DNA of 32,729 nt from Candidatus Pacearchaeota archaeon (lineage in GTDB: Archaea; Nanobdellota; Nanobdellia; Pacearchaeales; GW2011-AR1). The DNA is taken from NCBI GenBank assembly GCA_016867035.1, contig VGKO01000006.1, forward strand, positions 1-32,729. The letters are read 5' to 3'. Positions 25,056 to 32,729 of this stretch are shown here, in pieces (position 1 is the first letter of the stretch; every line of letters begins with the position of its first letter). The notes under the pieces are model-generated. The model did not search any database. It was not told where the DNA came from and saw only the letters and a list, made by a program, of their open reading frames with translations. The position numbers were made by a program, and so were the translations under genes.

Positions 25056-26060
25056 ATGGTAGTTGTTTTAGGAATTGAAAGTACAGCGCACACTTTTGGA
25101 ATTGCTATTGTTAAAGATGGCAGAGTTTTGAGTAATGTGCGAGACATGTATACCACAGAGAAGGGCGGAATTGTGCCACTTGACTCGGCTAAACATCATC
25201 GAGAAGTTGCTCCGCGGTTACTTGCTCAGGCGCTTGAGAAAGCTTGCATTCGCGAAAATGAGATTGAAGTAATTGCTTTTTCACAAGGTCCCGGAATTGC
25301 GCCTTGCTTGCTTTTTGGTTTAAATTTTACTAAAGAACTTTCCTCGAGGCTTGGGTTGCCTGTTGTTCCTGTGAATCATTGTGTTGCTCATCTAGAGATA
25401 GGAAGATTAACAGGAGCTAAGGATCCTGTACTTCTTTATGCTTCTGGAGCTAATACTCAAATAATTGCTTATGCTGCTGGCAAGTATAGAGTTTTCGGAG
25501 AAACTCTTGATTTAGGTGTTGGAAATTTTATTGATACTTTTGCTCGACATGCTGGAATAGGTTTTCCAGGCGGTCCGAAAATAGCTGCTCTTGCTGAACA
25601 AGCCTCAGAAGAAGTTAAAAAAAATTTAATCGAGTTACCTTATTCAATAAAAGGCATGGATGTTGCTTTTTCAGGAGCTCAAACAAAATTAAAACAGCTT
25701 TTAGATTCTGGAAAATATAAAATAGAAGACTTGAGCTATAGTATGCAAGAAACTATTTTTCCAATGCTTATAGAAGCATCGGAGAGGGCCCTAGCTCATA
25801 CTGGAAAAACAGAGTTATTAATTGGTGGGGGAGTTGGATGTAATAAAAGACTTCAAGAAATGGCTAGAATTATGTGCGAAGAGCGCGGTTGTGTATTTTT
25901 TGTTCCTGAAAATCAATTCCTTGTGGATAACGCGGGAATGATAGCTTTTCTTGGCGAGATTATGTTCAAGCGCAGAGTTTATACCAAACTTGAAGATGTT
26001 AAGAATTTAGATATTAAGCCTAGAGAAAGAACCGATGATATAGAAGTTAGTTGGAAATAG
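25056..26060 (+). CDS. kae1: tRNA threonylcarbamoyladenosine (KEOPS) subunit Kae1
   Basis: 334 aa; VVLGIESTAHTFGIAIV, HHREVAPRLLAQAL, FSQGPGIAPCL, NHCVAHLEIGR, GGVGCNKRLQEM, DNAGMIAFLG; no fused Bud32 kinase. Confidence 0.95.
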   Translation: MVVVLGIESTAHTFGIAIVKDGRVLSNVRDMYTTEKGGIVPLDSAKHHREVAPRLLAQALEKACIRENEIEVIAFSQGPGIAPCLLFGLNFTKELSSRLGLPVVPVNHCVAHLEIGRLTGAKDPVLLYASGANTQIIAYAAGKYRVFGETLDLGVGNFIDTFARHAGIGFPGGPKIAALAEQASEEVKKNLIELPYSIKGMDVAFSGAQTKLKQLLDSGKYKIEDLSYSMQETIFPMLIEASERALAHTGKTELLIGGGVGCNKRLQEMARIMCEERGCVFFVPENQFLVDNAGMIAFLGEIMFKRRVYTKLEDVKNLDIKPRERTDDIEVSWK

Positions 26061-26133
26061 GGAATAAAAGGTTTATAAACTGTTTTCTATTTGAATTTTT
26101 AACCTTCTGGGAGATTTTGGTGTTTTGTATGGT

Positions 26134-26682
26134 ATGGCGGAATTAGATATTGGTTGTGGAAAAGAAAAACACCCTGGAGCAGTAGGATTAGATATGAATC
26201 CTGGAATAAATCCAGACGTAGTCTTTGAAATAGCACTTGGTAAACTTTTACCTTTTCCGGATAATTATTTCGATAGAATTTGGATGCAAGATATACTTGA
26301 GCATGTGGATAATGTTTCTTGGTTATTAAGTGAAGCTCATAGGGTAGCAAAACCCAATGCTCTTATTCTTGTTAGATATCCTCATTTTAGTTCAACTAAT
26401 AATTTTAATGATGTAACCCATGTGAGGCGCCTGGGCATTAGGGCATTAGAACATTTTGATCCTACAAGAGAGTATGGTAAAAAATATTCTTATTATACTT
26501 TCTTTAATAGAAACTTTCCCCTAGTAATTCAGAATGTAAACTTGGATTTTACTTCAGGTAGAACAAGAGGACTAGCTAAAAGAGTTTATAGTCACTTTGG
26601 AAGCGATAGGTTTGAGAGATGGTTTGCGAGTTTTTTTCCAATAGGAAATGTTGATGTAGATTTGATGGCCCTTAAAGCATAA
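26134..26682 (+). CDS. SAM-dependent methyltransferase (type 11-like)
   Basis: MAELDIGCGKEKHPGAVGLDMNPGINPDVVFEIALGKLLPFPDNYFDRIWMQDILEHVDNVSWLLSEAHRVAKPNALI; start likely Met at 26134. Confidence 0.82.
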   Translation: MAELDIGCGKEKHPGAVGLDMNPGINPDVVFEIALGKLLPFPDNYFDRIWMQDILEHVDNVSWLLSEAHRVAKPNALILVRYPHFSSTNNFNDVTHVRRLGIRALEHFDPTREYGKKYSYYTFFNRNFPLVIQNVNLDFTSGRTRGLAKRVYSHFGSDRFERWFASFFPIGNVDVDLMALKA

Positions 26683-26687
26683 ATAAG

Positions 26688-27140
26688 ATGAAAATAAAAA
26701 AATATTTGCGAAATACTGGAATTTTATTGGGTGCAGTTTTGGGCTTGCATTTCTTAAATTATGCCTGGATGGTTGGAGCTCAAAATATTTGTTCACGATT
26801 CTCTCAAAGAATTGAAACAAGAGAACAGGCTCAAGAAGTTTTACAAAGAGAGTCCCTTAGACTTGGAATTCCTAGCGAAAAACAAATACATTTAGTTTTG
26901 GATAAAAGAGAAGGAAGTTTTTCAGGGGCTTCTAGGGTTTGGAAGAATATTTATAGAATTGATTTAACCCCTTCTTGTTTTAATGAGTCTGCTTTGGTTC
27001 ATGAGCTTTCTCATATTGCTAAGGGGGATGTGGATTCTTGGGCTGTTTCTAAAAATAAACATTTAAGAAATTTTAAGTATTTCTTTATTCAGGAACCGAG
27101 AGCAACTCTTTATCAAATTAAGAGGGCAATTTCCCAATAA
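26688..27140 (+). CDS. Membrane-anchored putative zinc protease (HELSH)
   Basis: 150 aa; N-terminal hydrophobic anchor ILLGAVLGLHFLNYAWMVGA; SALVHELSHIAKGDVDSW. Confidence 0.7.
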   Translation: MKIKKYLRNTGILLGAVLGLHFLNYAWMVGAQNICSRFSQRIETREQAQEVLQRESLRLGIPSEKQIHLVLDKREGSFSGASRVWKNIYRIDLTPSCFNESALVHELSHIAKGDVDSWAVSKNKHLRNFKYFFIQEPRATLYQIKRAISQ

Positions 27141-27202
27141 TTTTTATTTAATCTTTTATAAAAAGCTTTATAAACTCACTTTTCACAATAGTATTAGCAT
27201 TC

Positions 27203-27274
27203 GCAAGAGCACTTTGTCTTTAAAAACAAGATTGCAAAGTTCTCTCGCTCACCAATGACCTGTTTGCAGGGAGG
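27203..27274 (+). promoter_or_regulatory. Structured L7Ae mRNA leader: long hairpin followed by consensus kink-turn
   Basis: Hairpin GCaAGAGcACTTTG(27203-27216)/CAAAGTtCTCTcGC(27235-27248); k-turn CC(27252-53)-AAT-GA-CCTG-TTTG-CAGG-GA-GG(27273-74); TATA boxes cttttataaaaag and ctttataaac at ~27153-27175. Confidence 0.65.
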
Positions 27275-27347
27275 CAAGGCTTTCTGTGAACTTTAAATTG
27301 GTAAAAAATAAATAAAACGACTGAAAAATTAAATAAATACAAATAAA

Positions 27348-27662
27348 ATGGTTTCGGTATACGAAATAATTGAAATAGCTCGAAAGACTGGAAAAATAGA
27401 AAAGGGCGCAAATGAAACTACAAAAGCAGTTGAGCTTGGAACTGCCAAATTAGTTGCATATGGTGCAGATGTAGATCCGAAAGAAATTGTTCAACATTTA
27501 CCTATTATTGCAAAAGAGAAAGGTATTACTTGTGTTGAAGCAGACAGCAAAAAGAAATTAGGAATTGCTGTTGGAATTGGAGTAGGATGTTCGGCTGTAG
27601 CTATTGTTGATGCTGGTGAAGCTGAAAAAGATTTAGCTTCATTTAAGAAAAGCGCAAAATAA
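27348..27662 (+). CDS. rpl7ae: Ribosomal protein L7Ae
   Basis: 104 aa; KIEKGANETTKAVELGTAKLVAYGADVDPKEIVQHLPIIAKEKGITCVEADSKKKLGIAVGIGVGCSAVAIVD. Confidence 0.95.
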   Translation: MVSVYEIIEIARKTGKIEKGANETTKAVELGTAKLVAYGADVDPKEIVQHLPIIAKEKGITCVEADSKKKLGIAVGIGVGCSAVAIVDAGEAEKDLASFKKSAK

Positions 27663-27697
27663 ATAGCCTATAGTTACATAACTTTACTATTAATAAA

Positions 27698-27982
27698 ATG
27701 GCAAAACCACAACAACAGTCTCAAGAAAGCAAGAAAATGTCTTTAGTAGCTGAAGGCAACGAAGCTTTTCCTGCTATAGTTGAAGAAATGATTGGGAGAA
27801 CAGGTAAATTTGGAGAAGTTACTCAAGTTAAATGCAGAATTCTACAAGGTCCAGATAGAGGAAAAACAATGAGAAGAAATGTAAAAGGCCCAATAAGAAT
27901 AAAAGATGTTTTAATGTTAAGAGAAACTCAAATCGAAGCAAGAAGATTAAAAACTAAAATAGGAAGAGGAGGATTTGCTTAA
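27698..27982 (+). CDS. rps28e: 30S ribosomal protein S28e
   Basis: 94 aa; AIVEEMIGRTGKFGEVTQVKCRILQGPDRGKTMRRNVKGPIRIKDVLMLRETQIEARRL. Confidence 0.94.
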   Translation: MAKPQQQSQESKKMSLVAEGNEAFPAIVEEMIGRTGKFGEVTQVKCRILQGPDRGKTMRRNVKGPIRIKDVLMLRETQIEARRLKTKIGRGGFA

Positions 27983-27983
27983 C

Positions 27984-28226
27984 ATGAATCTTAGTAGTTT
28001 TGTATTAGCTTCTATTGCAGAGGAATTAAGAAAAGGAAGAGATGTGGTTCTTTTAGACGTACCTCAAGAGGGTGTTGATAGAATAGGGGATATTTATTCT
28101 AAAAATAGAGTAGTTCCTGCTGCTGAAATTTCTATTACCCCTGATGGACAAGATATAACTGCAAAAAAATATTCAGTAAGAATTTATGCTAGAGAAGCAA
28201 GACCAGAAGGAGGTCATTTAGCTTAA
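27984..28226 (+). CDS. 80-aa uncharacterised protein in the S28e-L24e operon
   Basis: MNLSSFVLASIAEELRKGRDVVLLDVPQEGVDRIGDIYSKNRVVPAAEISITPDGQDITAKKYSVRIYAREARPEGGHLA; SD gaggagg inside the S28e 3' end; starts 1 nt after the S28e stop. Confidence 0.8.
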   Translation: MNLSSFVLASIAEELRKGRDVVLLDVPQEGVDRIGDIYSKNRVVPAAEISITPDGQDITAKKYSVRIYAREARPEGGHLA

Positions 28227-28227
28227 C

Positions 28228-28431
28228 ATGCCAAGATGTTCATTTTGCAAGAAAAACTATGAATTCCCAAGAGGATTAACTCTAGTTTTAAATGATGGAA
28301 ACATAATGTATTTTTGCTCTTCTAAATGCAGAAAGAATCAACTTAAAATGAGAAGAGATAATAAGAAAGTTAATTGGATAAGAAAAGCAGACACTCAAGT
28401 TTCTGAAGAAGTAAAAGAAGAAAGCAAGTAA
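28228..28431 (+). CDS. rpl24e: 50S ribosomal protein L24e
   Basis: 67 aa; RCSFCKKNYEFPRGLTLVLNDGNIMYFCSSKCRKNQLKMRRDNKKVNWIRK. Confidence 0.94.
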   Translation: MPRCSFCKKNYEFPRGLTLVLNDGNIMYFCSSKCRKNQLKMRRDNKKVNWIRKADTQVSEEVKEESK

Positions 28432-28503
28432 TTCTTTTCATATTTTCTATTAGTTCTTTTACAGTTCTATAATCTTTATATACAATATTTATTCTATTTT
28501 TTT

Positions 28504-29634
28504 ATGGTGCCAGAAGTAAGTATTATTCTTCCTTGTAGAAACGAACAAAAAGCGATAGCTTTTTGTATAAGAAGAATAAAAGAAGTTCTTTTAGCAGGCA
28601 AAATTAATGCAGAAATAATTATCTCGGATTCTTCTTCGGATTTAAGTCGGGCAATTATTCGCAAAAATGGAGGCGTTGTTTTAGTAGAGCACGATAAAGA
28701 GGGTTATGGAAATGCTTATCTGGAGGGTTTTAAACATGCTCGCGGAAAATATATTTTTATGGCTGATGCAGATGGAACTTATGACTTTCAAGAAATACCT
28801 AGGTTTCTTTTTTATCTAAAAGAGGGATTTGATTTTGTTATAGGCAACAGATTTAGTAAAAAAATAGATAAGAAAGCCATGAATTTTACACATAGACATA
28901 TTGGCAACCCCTTGCTGTCTTCTACACTTAGATTATTTTTTAATGCAGATATCAGAGATAGTCATTGCGGAATGCGCGCGATAAGTCGCGGGGCTTTAGA
29001 TAAATTGAATTTGCACACTGCTGGAATGGAATTTGCTTCTGAAATGGTTGTTAAAGCTCTTAAGAACAAACTCAAGATAAAACAACTTGATATTAATTAT
29101 TATCCTAGAATTGGAGAATCTAAACTTCATTCTTTTAGTGATGGTTGGAGGCACCTTCGATTTTTGTTAATTTATAGCCCCAAATTTCTTTTTTTTTTTC
29201 CAGGGCTAGTGTTATTTTTGTTAGGCATTGCTAGTTTATTTTGGTTCTTTTTTACTAATCCCCAAATATTAGGAAGACAGTATTTTGTGCATCCTATGTT
29301 TTTGTCTTCTCTTTTTTCTATAATTGGATATCAGCTTATTTTATTTGCGGTTTTTGCTAAGAGTTATGCTATTAATCATTTAGGGGATAATAGCAGAGTT
29401 ATGCAAAGACTTTATAGAATCTTTACTATTGAAAAAGCAAGTATCTTTGGAATACTTTTAATTTTGTTAGGCGGGCTTGTTTTTATGCTTGTTTTGATGA
29501 GGTGGTTTGCTTCTGGACTTGGAGAATTAAATGAAATTAAGAGTTCAATTACGGCTCTTACACTTATAACTCTTGGAGTTCAAACAATATTCTCAAGTTT
29601 TATGCTTAGCATATTAGGTATAAGGGAGAAATAA
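28504..29634 (+). CDS. Membrane glycosyltransferase family 2 (dolichol-phosphate sugar synthase-like)
   Basis: 376 aa; VSIILPCRNEQKAIAFCI, IISDSSSD, FMADADGTYDFQEIPRFL, RDSHCGMRAISRGALDKL, C-terminal TM helices. Confidence 0.9.
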   Translation: MVPEVSIILPCRNEQKAIAFCIRRIKEVLLAGKINAEIIISDSSSDLSRAIIRKNGGVVLVEHDKEGYGNAYLEGFKHARGKYIFMADADGTYDFQEIPRFLFYLKEGFDFVIGNRFSKKIDKKAMNFTHRHIGNPLLSSTLRLFFNADIRDSHCGMRAISRGALDKLNLHTAGMEFASEMVVKALKNKLKIKQLDINYYPRIGESKLHSFSDGWRHLRFLLIYSPKFLFFFPGLVLFLLGIASLFWFFFTNPQILGRQYFVHPMFLSSLFSIIGYQLILFAVFAKSYAINHLGDNSRVMQRLYRIFTIEKASIFGILLILLGGLVFMLVLMRWFASGLGELNEIKSSITALTLITLGVQTIFSSFMLSILGIREK

Positions 29635-29643
29635 TTGGCGAAA

Positions 29644-30801
29644 ATGAAAAAACTTAAAATTGCTTTTGTTACAGATGTAATCTATCCATTTACCTTTGGT
29701 GGGAGTGAAATAAGAAACTATGAAGTTGCTAAAAGACTTGTTAAGCTTGGGCACGAAGTACATATTTTCGGAGCTAAGTTTTGGGCAGGACCCAAGGATA
29801 TACAGATTGAAGGAATAAAAATTCACGGCGTTTCAAAATATGAAAGACTTTACAATCCCGAGGGGAAAAGAAGAATACTTGATCCTATAAAACTTGCTTT
29901 TAATTTATTATTTGAGCTTAGCAAATATAAATTTGATATAATAGATTGTTTATCTTTTGTATATCTTAATTGTTTTTCTTGTAAACTTGCTTCTATGATT
30001 GGCGGGGCTGAACTTGTATTAACTTGGCAACAATATTTTGGGAATTATCTTCAAGGCTATTTTGGTTCGATTGTAGGAACTATTACTAGAGTATTAGAAA
30101 GATTGACTATTGGCTTAACTAAAAACCACATTGTTGTTTCCGAGAAGGTTGGCCGAGAATTGTCTTTAAGATTAGGATTTCCTAAAAGAAAAATAACCTT
30201 AATTCCCAATGGTGTAGACTATAATTTGGCTCGAATAGCTAAAAAATCTCACTTTAGTAGCGATATTGTTTTTGTTGGTAGACTTAATTACCAGAAAAAC
30301 CCGCAATTATTAATTGAAGCAATTAAAATATTGAAAAAGGATTTTCCAAAAATTAAAGCAATATTTTTAGGGGCGGGAAGCGAAATTAAAAATCTGCAAA
30401 GGCTTGTGAATAGTTATGCTCTTCAGAATAATGTATCTTTTTTAGGTCTAGTTAAAGATAAAATTAAATTATTTTCTATACTGAAATCTTCAAAAATATT
30501 TGTTTTGCCTTCTAGGCTTGAGGGATTTCCTCTTACTATCCTTGAGGCTAATGCTTGCGGTTTACCTGCAATAACTACTAAAACCCAATGGAATGATGTT
30601 CAAGATTATCTTTCAGGTAATGGCATTTCGGGTATGGTTGTTAAACCTCAAGAACATTCTTTAGCCAAAGCTATTGCTTTTTTGCTAGAAAATAGAAAAA
30701 CCCTTTCTGAAATGTCAAAAAATGCCGTAGCTAAGACCGGGGAGTATGATTGGGATATTATAACTAAAAATTTAAAAAACTTTTATTATAAGGTTTTTTA
30801 A
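29644..30801 (+). CDS. Glycosyltransferase family 4/1 (GT-B fold)
   Basis: KIAFVTDVIYPFTFGGSEIRNYEVAKRLVKLGHEVHIFG…VGRLNYQKNPQLLIEAI…VLPSRLEGFPLTILEANACGLP; ATG 29644 (TTG 29635 also possible). Confidence 0.9.
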   Translation: MKKLKIAFVTDVIYPFTFGGSEIRNYEVAKRLVKLGHEVHIFGAKFWAGPKDIQIEGIKIHGVSKYERLYNPEGKRRILDPIKLAFNLLFELSKYKFDIIDCLSFVYLNCFSCKLASMIGGAELVLTWQQYFGNYLQGYFGSIVGTITRVLERLTIGLTKNHIVVSEKVGRELSLRLGFPKRKITLIPNGVDYNLARIAKKSHFSSDIVFVGRLNYQKNPQLLIEAIKILKKDFPKIKAIFLGAGSEIKNLQRLVNSYALQNNVSFLGLVKDKIKLFSILKSSKIFVLPSRLEGFPLTILEANACGLPAITTKTQWNDVQDYLSGNGISGMVVKPQEHSLAKAIAFLLENRKTLSEMSKNAVAKTGEYDWDIITKNLKNFYYKVF

Positions 30802-30842
30802 AATTTGTATAAATATTTAAATTAAAATATATAGTTTTTTGT

Positions 30843-31808
30843 ATGTTACAAAGATTAAAGAATTTGCTAAGAAAAAAAGACAAGTATCTAATAGTAAAAG
30901 GACTTGCAGGTTTGGGTAATAGGCTAGAAGTAGTTATTCAAGCAATTTTATATTCAAAATTATCAGGTCGAAAGCTTTTGATAGATTGGGGGGATGGAGT
31001 TTACGCATCAGATGATAGAAATGCATTTTATGAGGTCTTTGAATGTCCGCTTGCTATAAAAACTATACCTAAGAGAGATGAACTGACAGTTTTTCCTACT
31101 TTTTGGAAAGGCAATCTAGATAAAAGTGTTAGGCAATTAGAATGTGGTTGGATAAATCCCGCCAAAATTAAAAAAGAATACTCTTTTGATTTGAAAAAAT
31201 TAGATTACAATGAAGATATTTTGGTTATGACAGATTATCATTTTCATTATGATCAATTTATAGATAATCTAAGTAAAGGAATTTCTTTTAAAGATAAAGA
31301 TGACAAATTATTGTTAATTCGAAGATTATTAAAAAAATATCTCTTTCTAAAGCCCCAATTATATTCAGGGGTTGTAGAATTTAAGAGAAATAATTTTTCT
31401 AAACCTATGATTGGAATACACATAAGATATACAGATAATTCTTTGGAAATTGGGAGAAACTATCCTGATTTAGAGAAATATAATAGGGTAGTTAAGAATT
31501 TGTTGGGCGGTAAACCCGGGCTATTTTTAGCTACAGACAATAAAAAAATTCTTGAAAATTATAAATCTGGGTATTCTTCTTTAACATATTTTGAAAAATC
31601 TTTTTCTAAACAAGAAGAACAATCTATTCATTATAGTAGGGAGCTTGATAAAAATAAAGTTTTAATAGAAGCAGTTATGGATTTATTCCTCTTAGCAAGT
31701 TGTGACTATTTGATTTACTCTGGAGATTCTTCCTTTTCAATAATCGCTTTAGCTTTATCCGATATTAATAGACCAAATTATTTTGATGTTAGATACGTTA
31801 TGCTTTAA
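30843..31808 (+). CDS. Fucosyltransferase-like (NodZ/GT23-type) glycosyltransferase
   Basis: 321 aa; GLAGLGNRLEVVIQAILYSKLSGRKLLIDWGDG, IGIHIRYTDN, FLATDNKKIL, DLFLLASCDYLIYSGDSSFSIIALAL. Confidence 0.65.
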   Translation: MLQRLKNLLRKKDKYLIVKGLAGLGNRLEVVIQAILYSKLSGRKLLIDWGDGVYASDDRNAFYEVFECPLAIKTIPKRDELTVFPTFWKGNLDKSVRQLECGWINPAKIKKEYSFDLKKLDYNEDILVMTDYHFHYDQFIDNLSKGISFKDKDDKLLLIRRLLKKYLFLKPQLYSGVVEFKRNNFSKPMIGIHIRYTDNSLEIGRNYPDLEKYNRVVKNLLGGKPGLFLATDNKKILENYKSGYSSLTYFEKSFSKQEEQSIHYSRELDKNKVLIEAVMDLFLLASCDYLIYSGDSSFSIIALALSDINRPNYFDVRYVML

Positions 31809-32728
31809 CCCTTATCTTTAAACACTACTTTTTTTAGATTTTCTTTTATATCTTTTAAAAAATTATATGCTCTGGGAGTTAGGATTTTCAAAGCTTTGCC
31901 CAATCTGCCCATCCTTTGATGATAACTCTGATTTGTTGTAAGAATTAATCTTGTTTTATTAAAAAAACTAGAAATTCCAATATCATTTTTGCCGATTTCG
32001 TTTCTTATCCAGAAATAATCTCCTACTTGCTTGTGAAATTCTGGTTTGTTACTTGCCCAAGCCCAAATTTTATTTTCATTTATTCTAATGTCTTTTTCTG
32101 GATTAAAATCATATTTTTTTAATAATAGGTGTCGAGAAGTATAATTCCTATGTTTTTTGTCCCCATGCCATAAATGTAATATTGTTGTATCTAAATAAAA
32201 AATACTTCCTCGAGTTTTTTTATAAATTTTTGAAATCCATTTTTTCAAGTGTTCTTTAAATGCTTTGGAATAGTGTTCTTGATAATAATTAGCTTTTGAA
32301 TTATAAATTCCATGAGCCATTATCATATCTCCGGAACCTGTTATAGAATGGTCATATAATCTTAAATTTTTGAAGATTTCTTTTCTAAATGCCCAAGCAA
32401 AACCCGTATCTCCGTGTTTTGAAAAAGAATCGAAGCAATCCCCTGTTGAATTTGCAACCCGATAAGCCATTCCATACATCTTTTCTCCCTCTGAATTGCC
32501 TTCCGGAAAATCTTCTTTTAGCGTATATCTTACTCCTTTTTTCATTCTTATAATATAAGAAAATAGCTGTATAACTTCGTATTCTTCTAAAAGTTGAGAG
32601 GCTTTTTTTATCCACTCTTTATCCTTAAATATTATATCGCAATCAAACCAAGCAAATTTATCGCATTCACTCGGAAGATTATCTATAGCTATATTGAGAA
32701 GCCTCTCTTTTTGCCAAAGAAGGCTAAG
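31805..32728 (-). CDS. GT-A-type glycosyltransferase, 5' end outside the window
   Basis: Frame of ORF 31805-32545 stays open to the window edge: …LLWQKERLLNIAIDNLPSECDKFAWFDCDIIFKDKEWIKKASQLLEEYEVIQLFSYIIRMKKG…; DxD motif WFDCDIIF. Confidence 0.8.
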   Translation of the reverse strand, partial: LSLLWQKERLLNIAIDNLPSECDKFAWFDCDIIFKDKEWIKKASQLLEEYEVIQLFSYIIRMKKGVRYTLKEDFPEGNSEGEKMYGMAYRVANSTGDCFDSFSKHGDTGFAWAFRKEIFKNLRLYDHSITGSGDMIMAHGIYNSKANYYQEHYSKAFKEHLKKWISKIYKKTRGSIFYLDTTILHLWHGDKKHRNYTSRHLLLKKYDFNPEKDIRINENKIWAWASNKPEFHKQVGDYFWIRNEIGKNDIGISSFFNKTRLILTTNQSYHQRMGRLGKALKILTPRAYNFLKDIKENLKKVVFKDKG

Positions 32729-32729
32729 G

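Noticed and set aside
27220-27411. ORF 63 aa on - across the L7Ae leader
   Set aside because: Overlaps the L7Ae start and structured leader; Phe-rich composition typical of antisense AT-rich DNA.

Overview
The window is a gene-dense, AT-rich archaeal chromosome segment. Its style resembles the DPANN archaea (Pacearchaeota/Woesearchaeota-like), but that placement is inferred from gene content only. Recognisable core genes are PheS/PheT, a short Rpp30 (RNase P), archaeal UMP kinase, an Fcf1/VapC9-like PIN protein, Rpo7/RpoE', Spt4, S24e, S27ae, ScpA, rhomboid protease, deoxyhypusine synthase, a bacterial-looking Tgt, YchF-type GTPase, DUF167, DUF192, Kae1, L7Ae, S28e, L24e and a terminal glycosyltransferase cluster. 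Four tRNAs are present: Thr-GGU, Trp-CCA, Glu-UUC and an intron-containing Ile-UAU. The observations most worth following up are: (1) a consensus kink-turn (CC-AAU-GA-CCUG/CAGG-GA-GG) plus a long hairpin in the ~150 nt leader of the L7Ae gene, a candidate autoregulatory element; (2) tRNA-Ile(UAU) with an 81-nt intron and a canonical bulge-helix-bulge; (3) a DUF357 gene with an in-frame TAA at codon 9; (4) inverted repeats bracketing predicted TATA boxes, notably a perfect 10-bp repeat at the deoxyhypusine synthase promoter and a set of mutually exclusive pairings upstream of scpA; (5) a cluster of repeated hairpins between convergent genes; (6) a duplicated tRNA-Glu 3' end; and (7) likely laterally acquired genes (Tat-signal DUF1501, bacterial-type Tgt, EgtD-like methyltransferase). 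I found no CRISPR array and no obvious transposase. All calls come from reading the sequence only; no searches were run.
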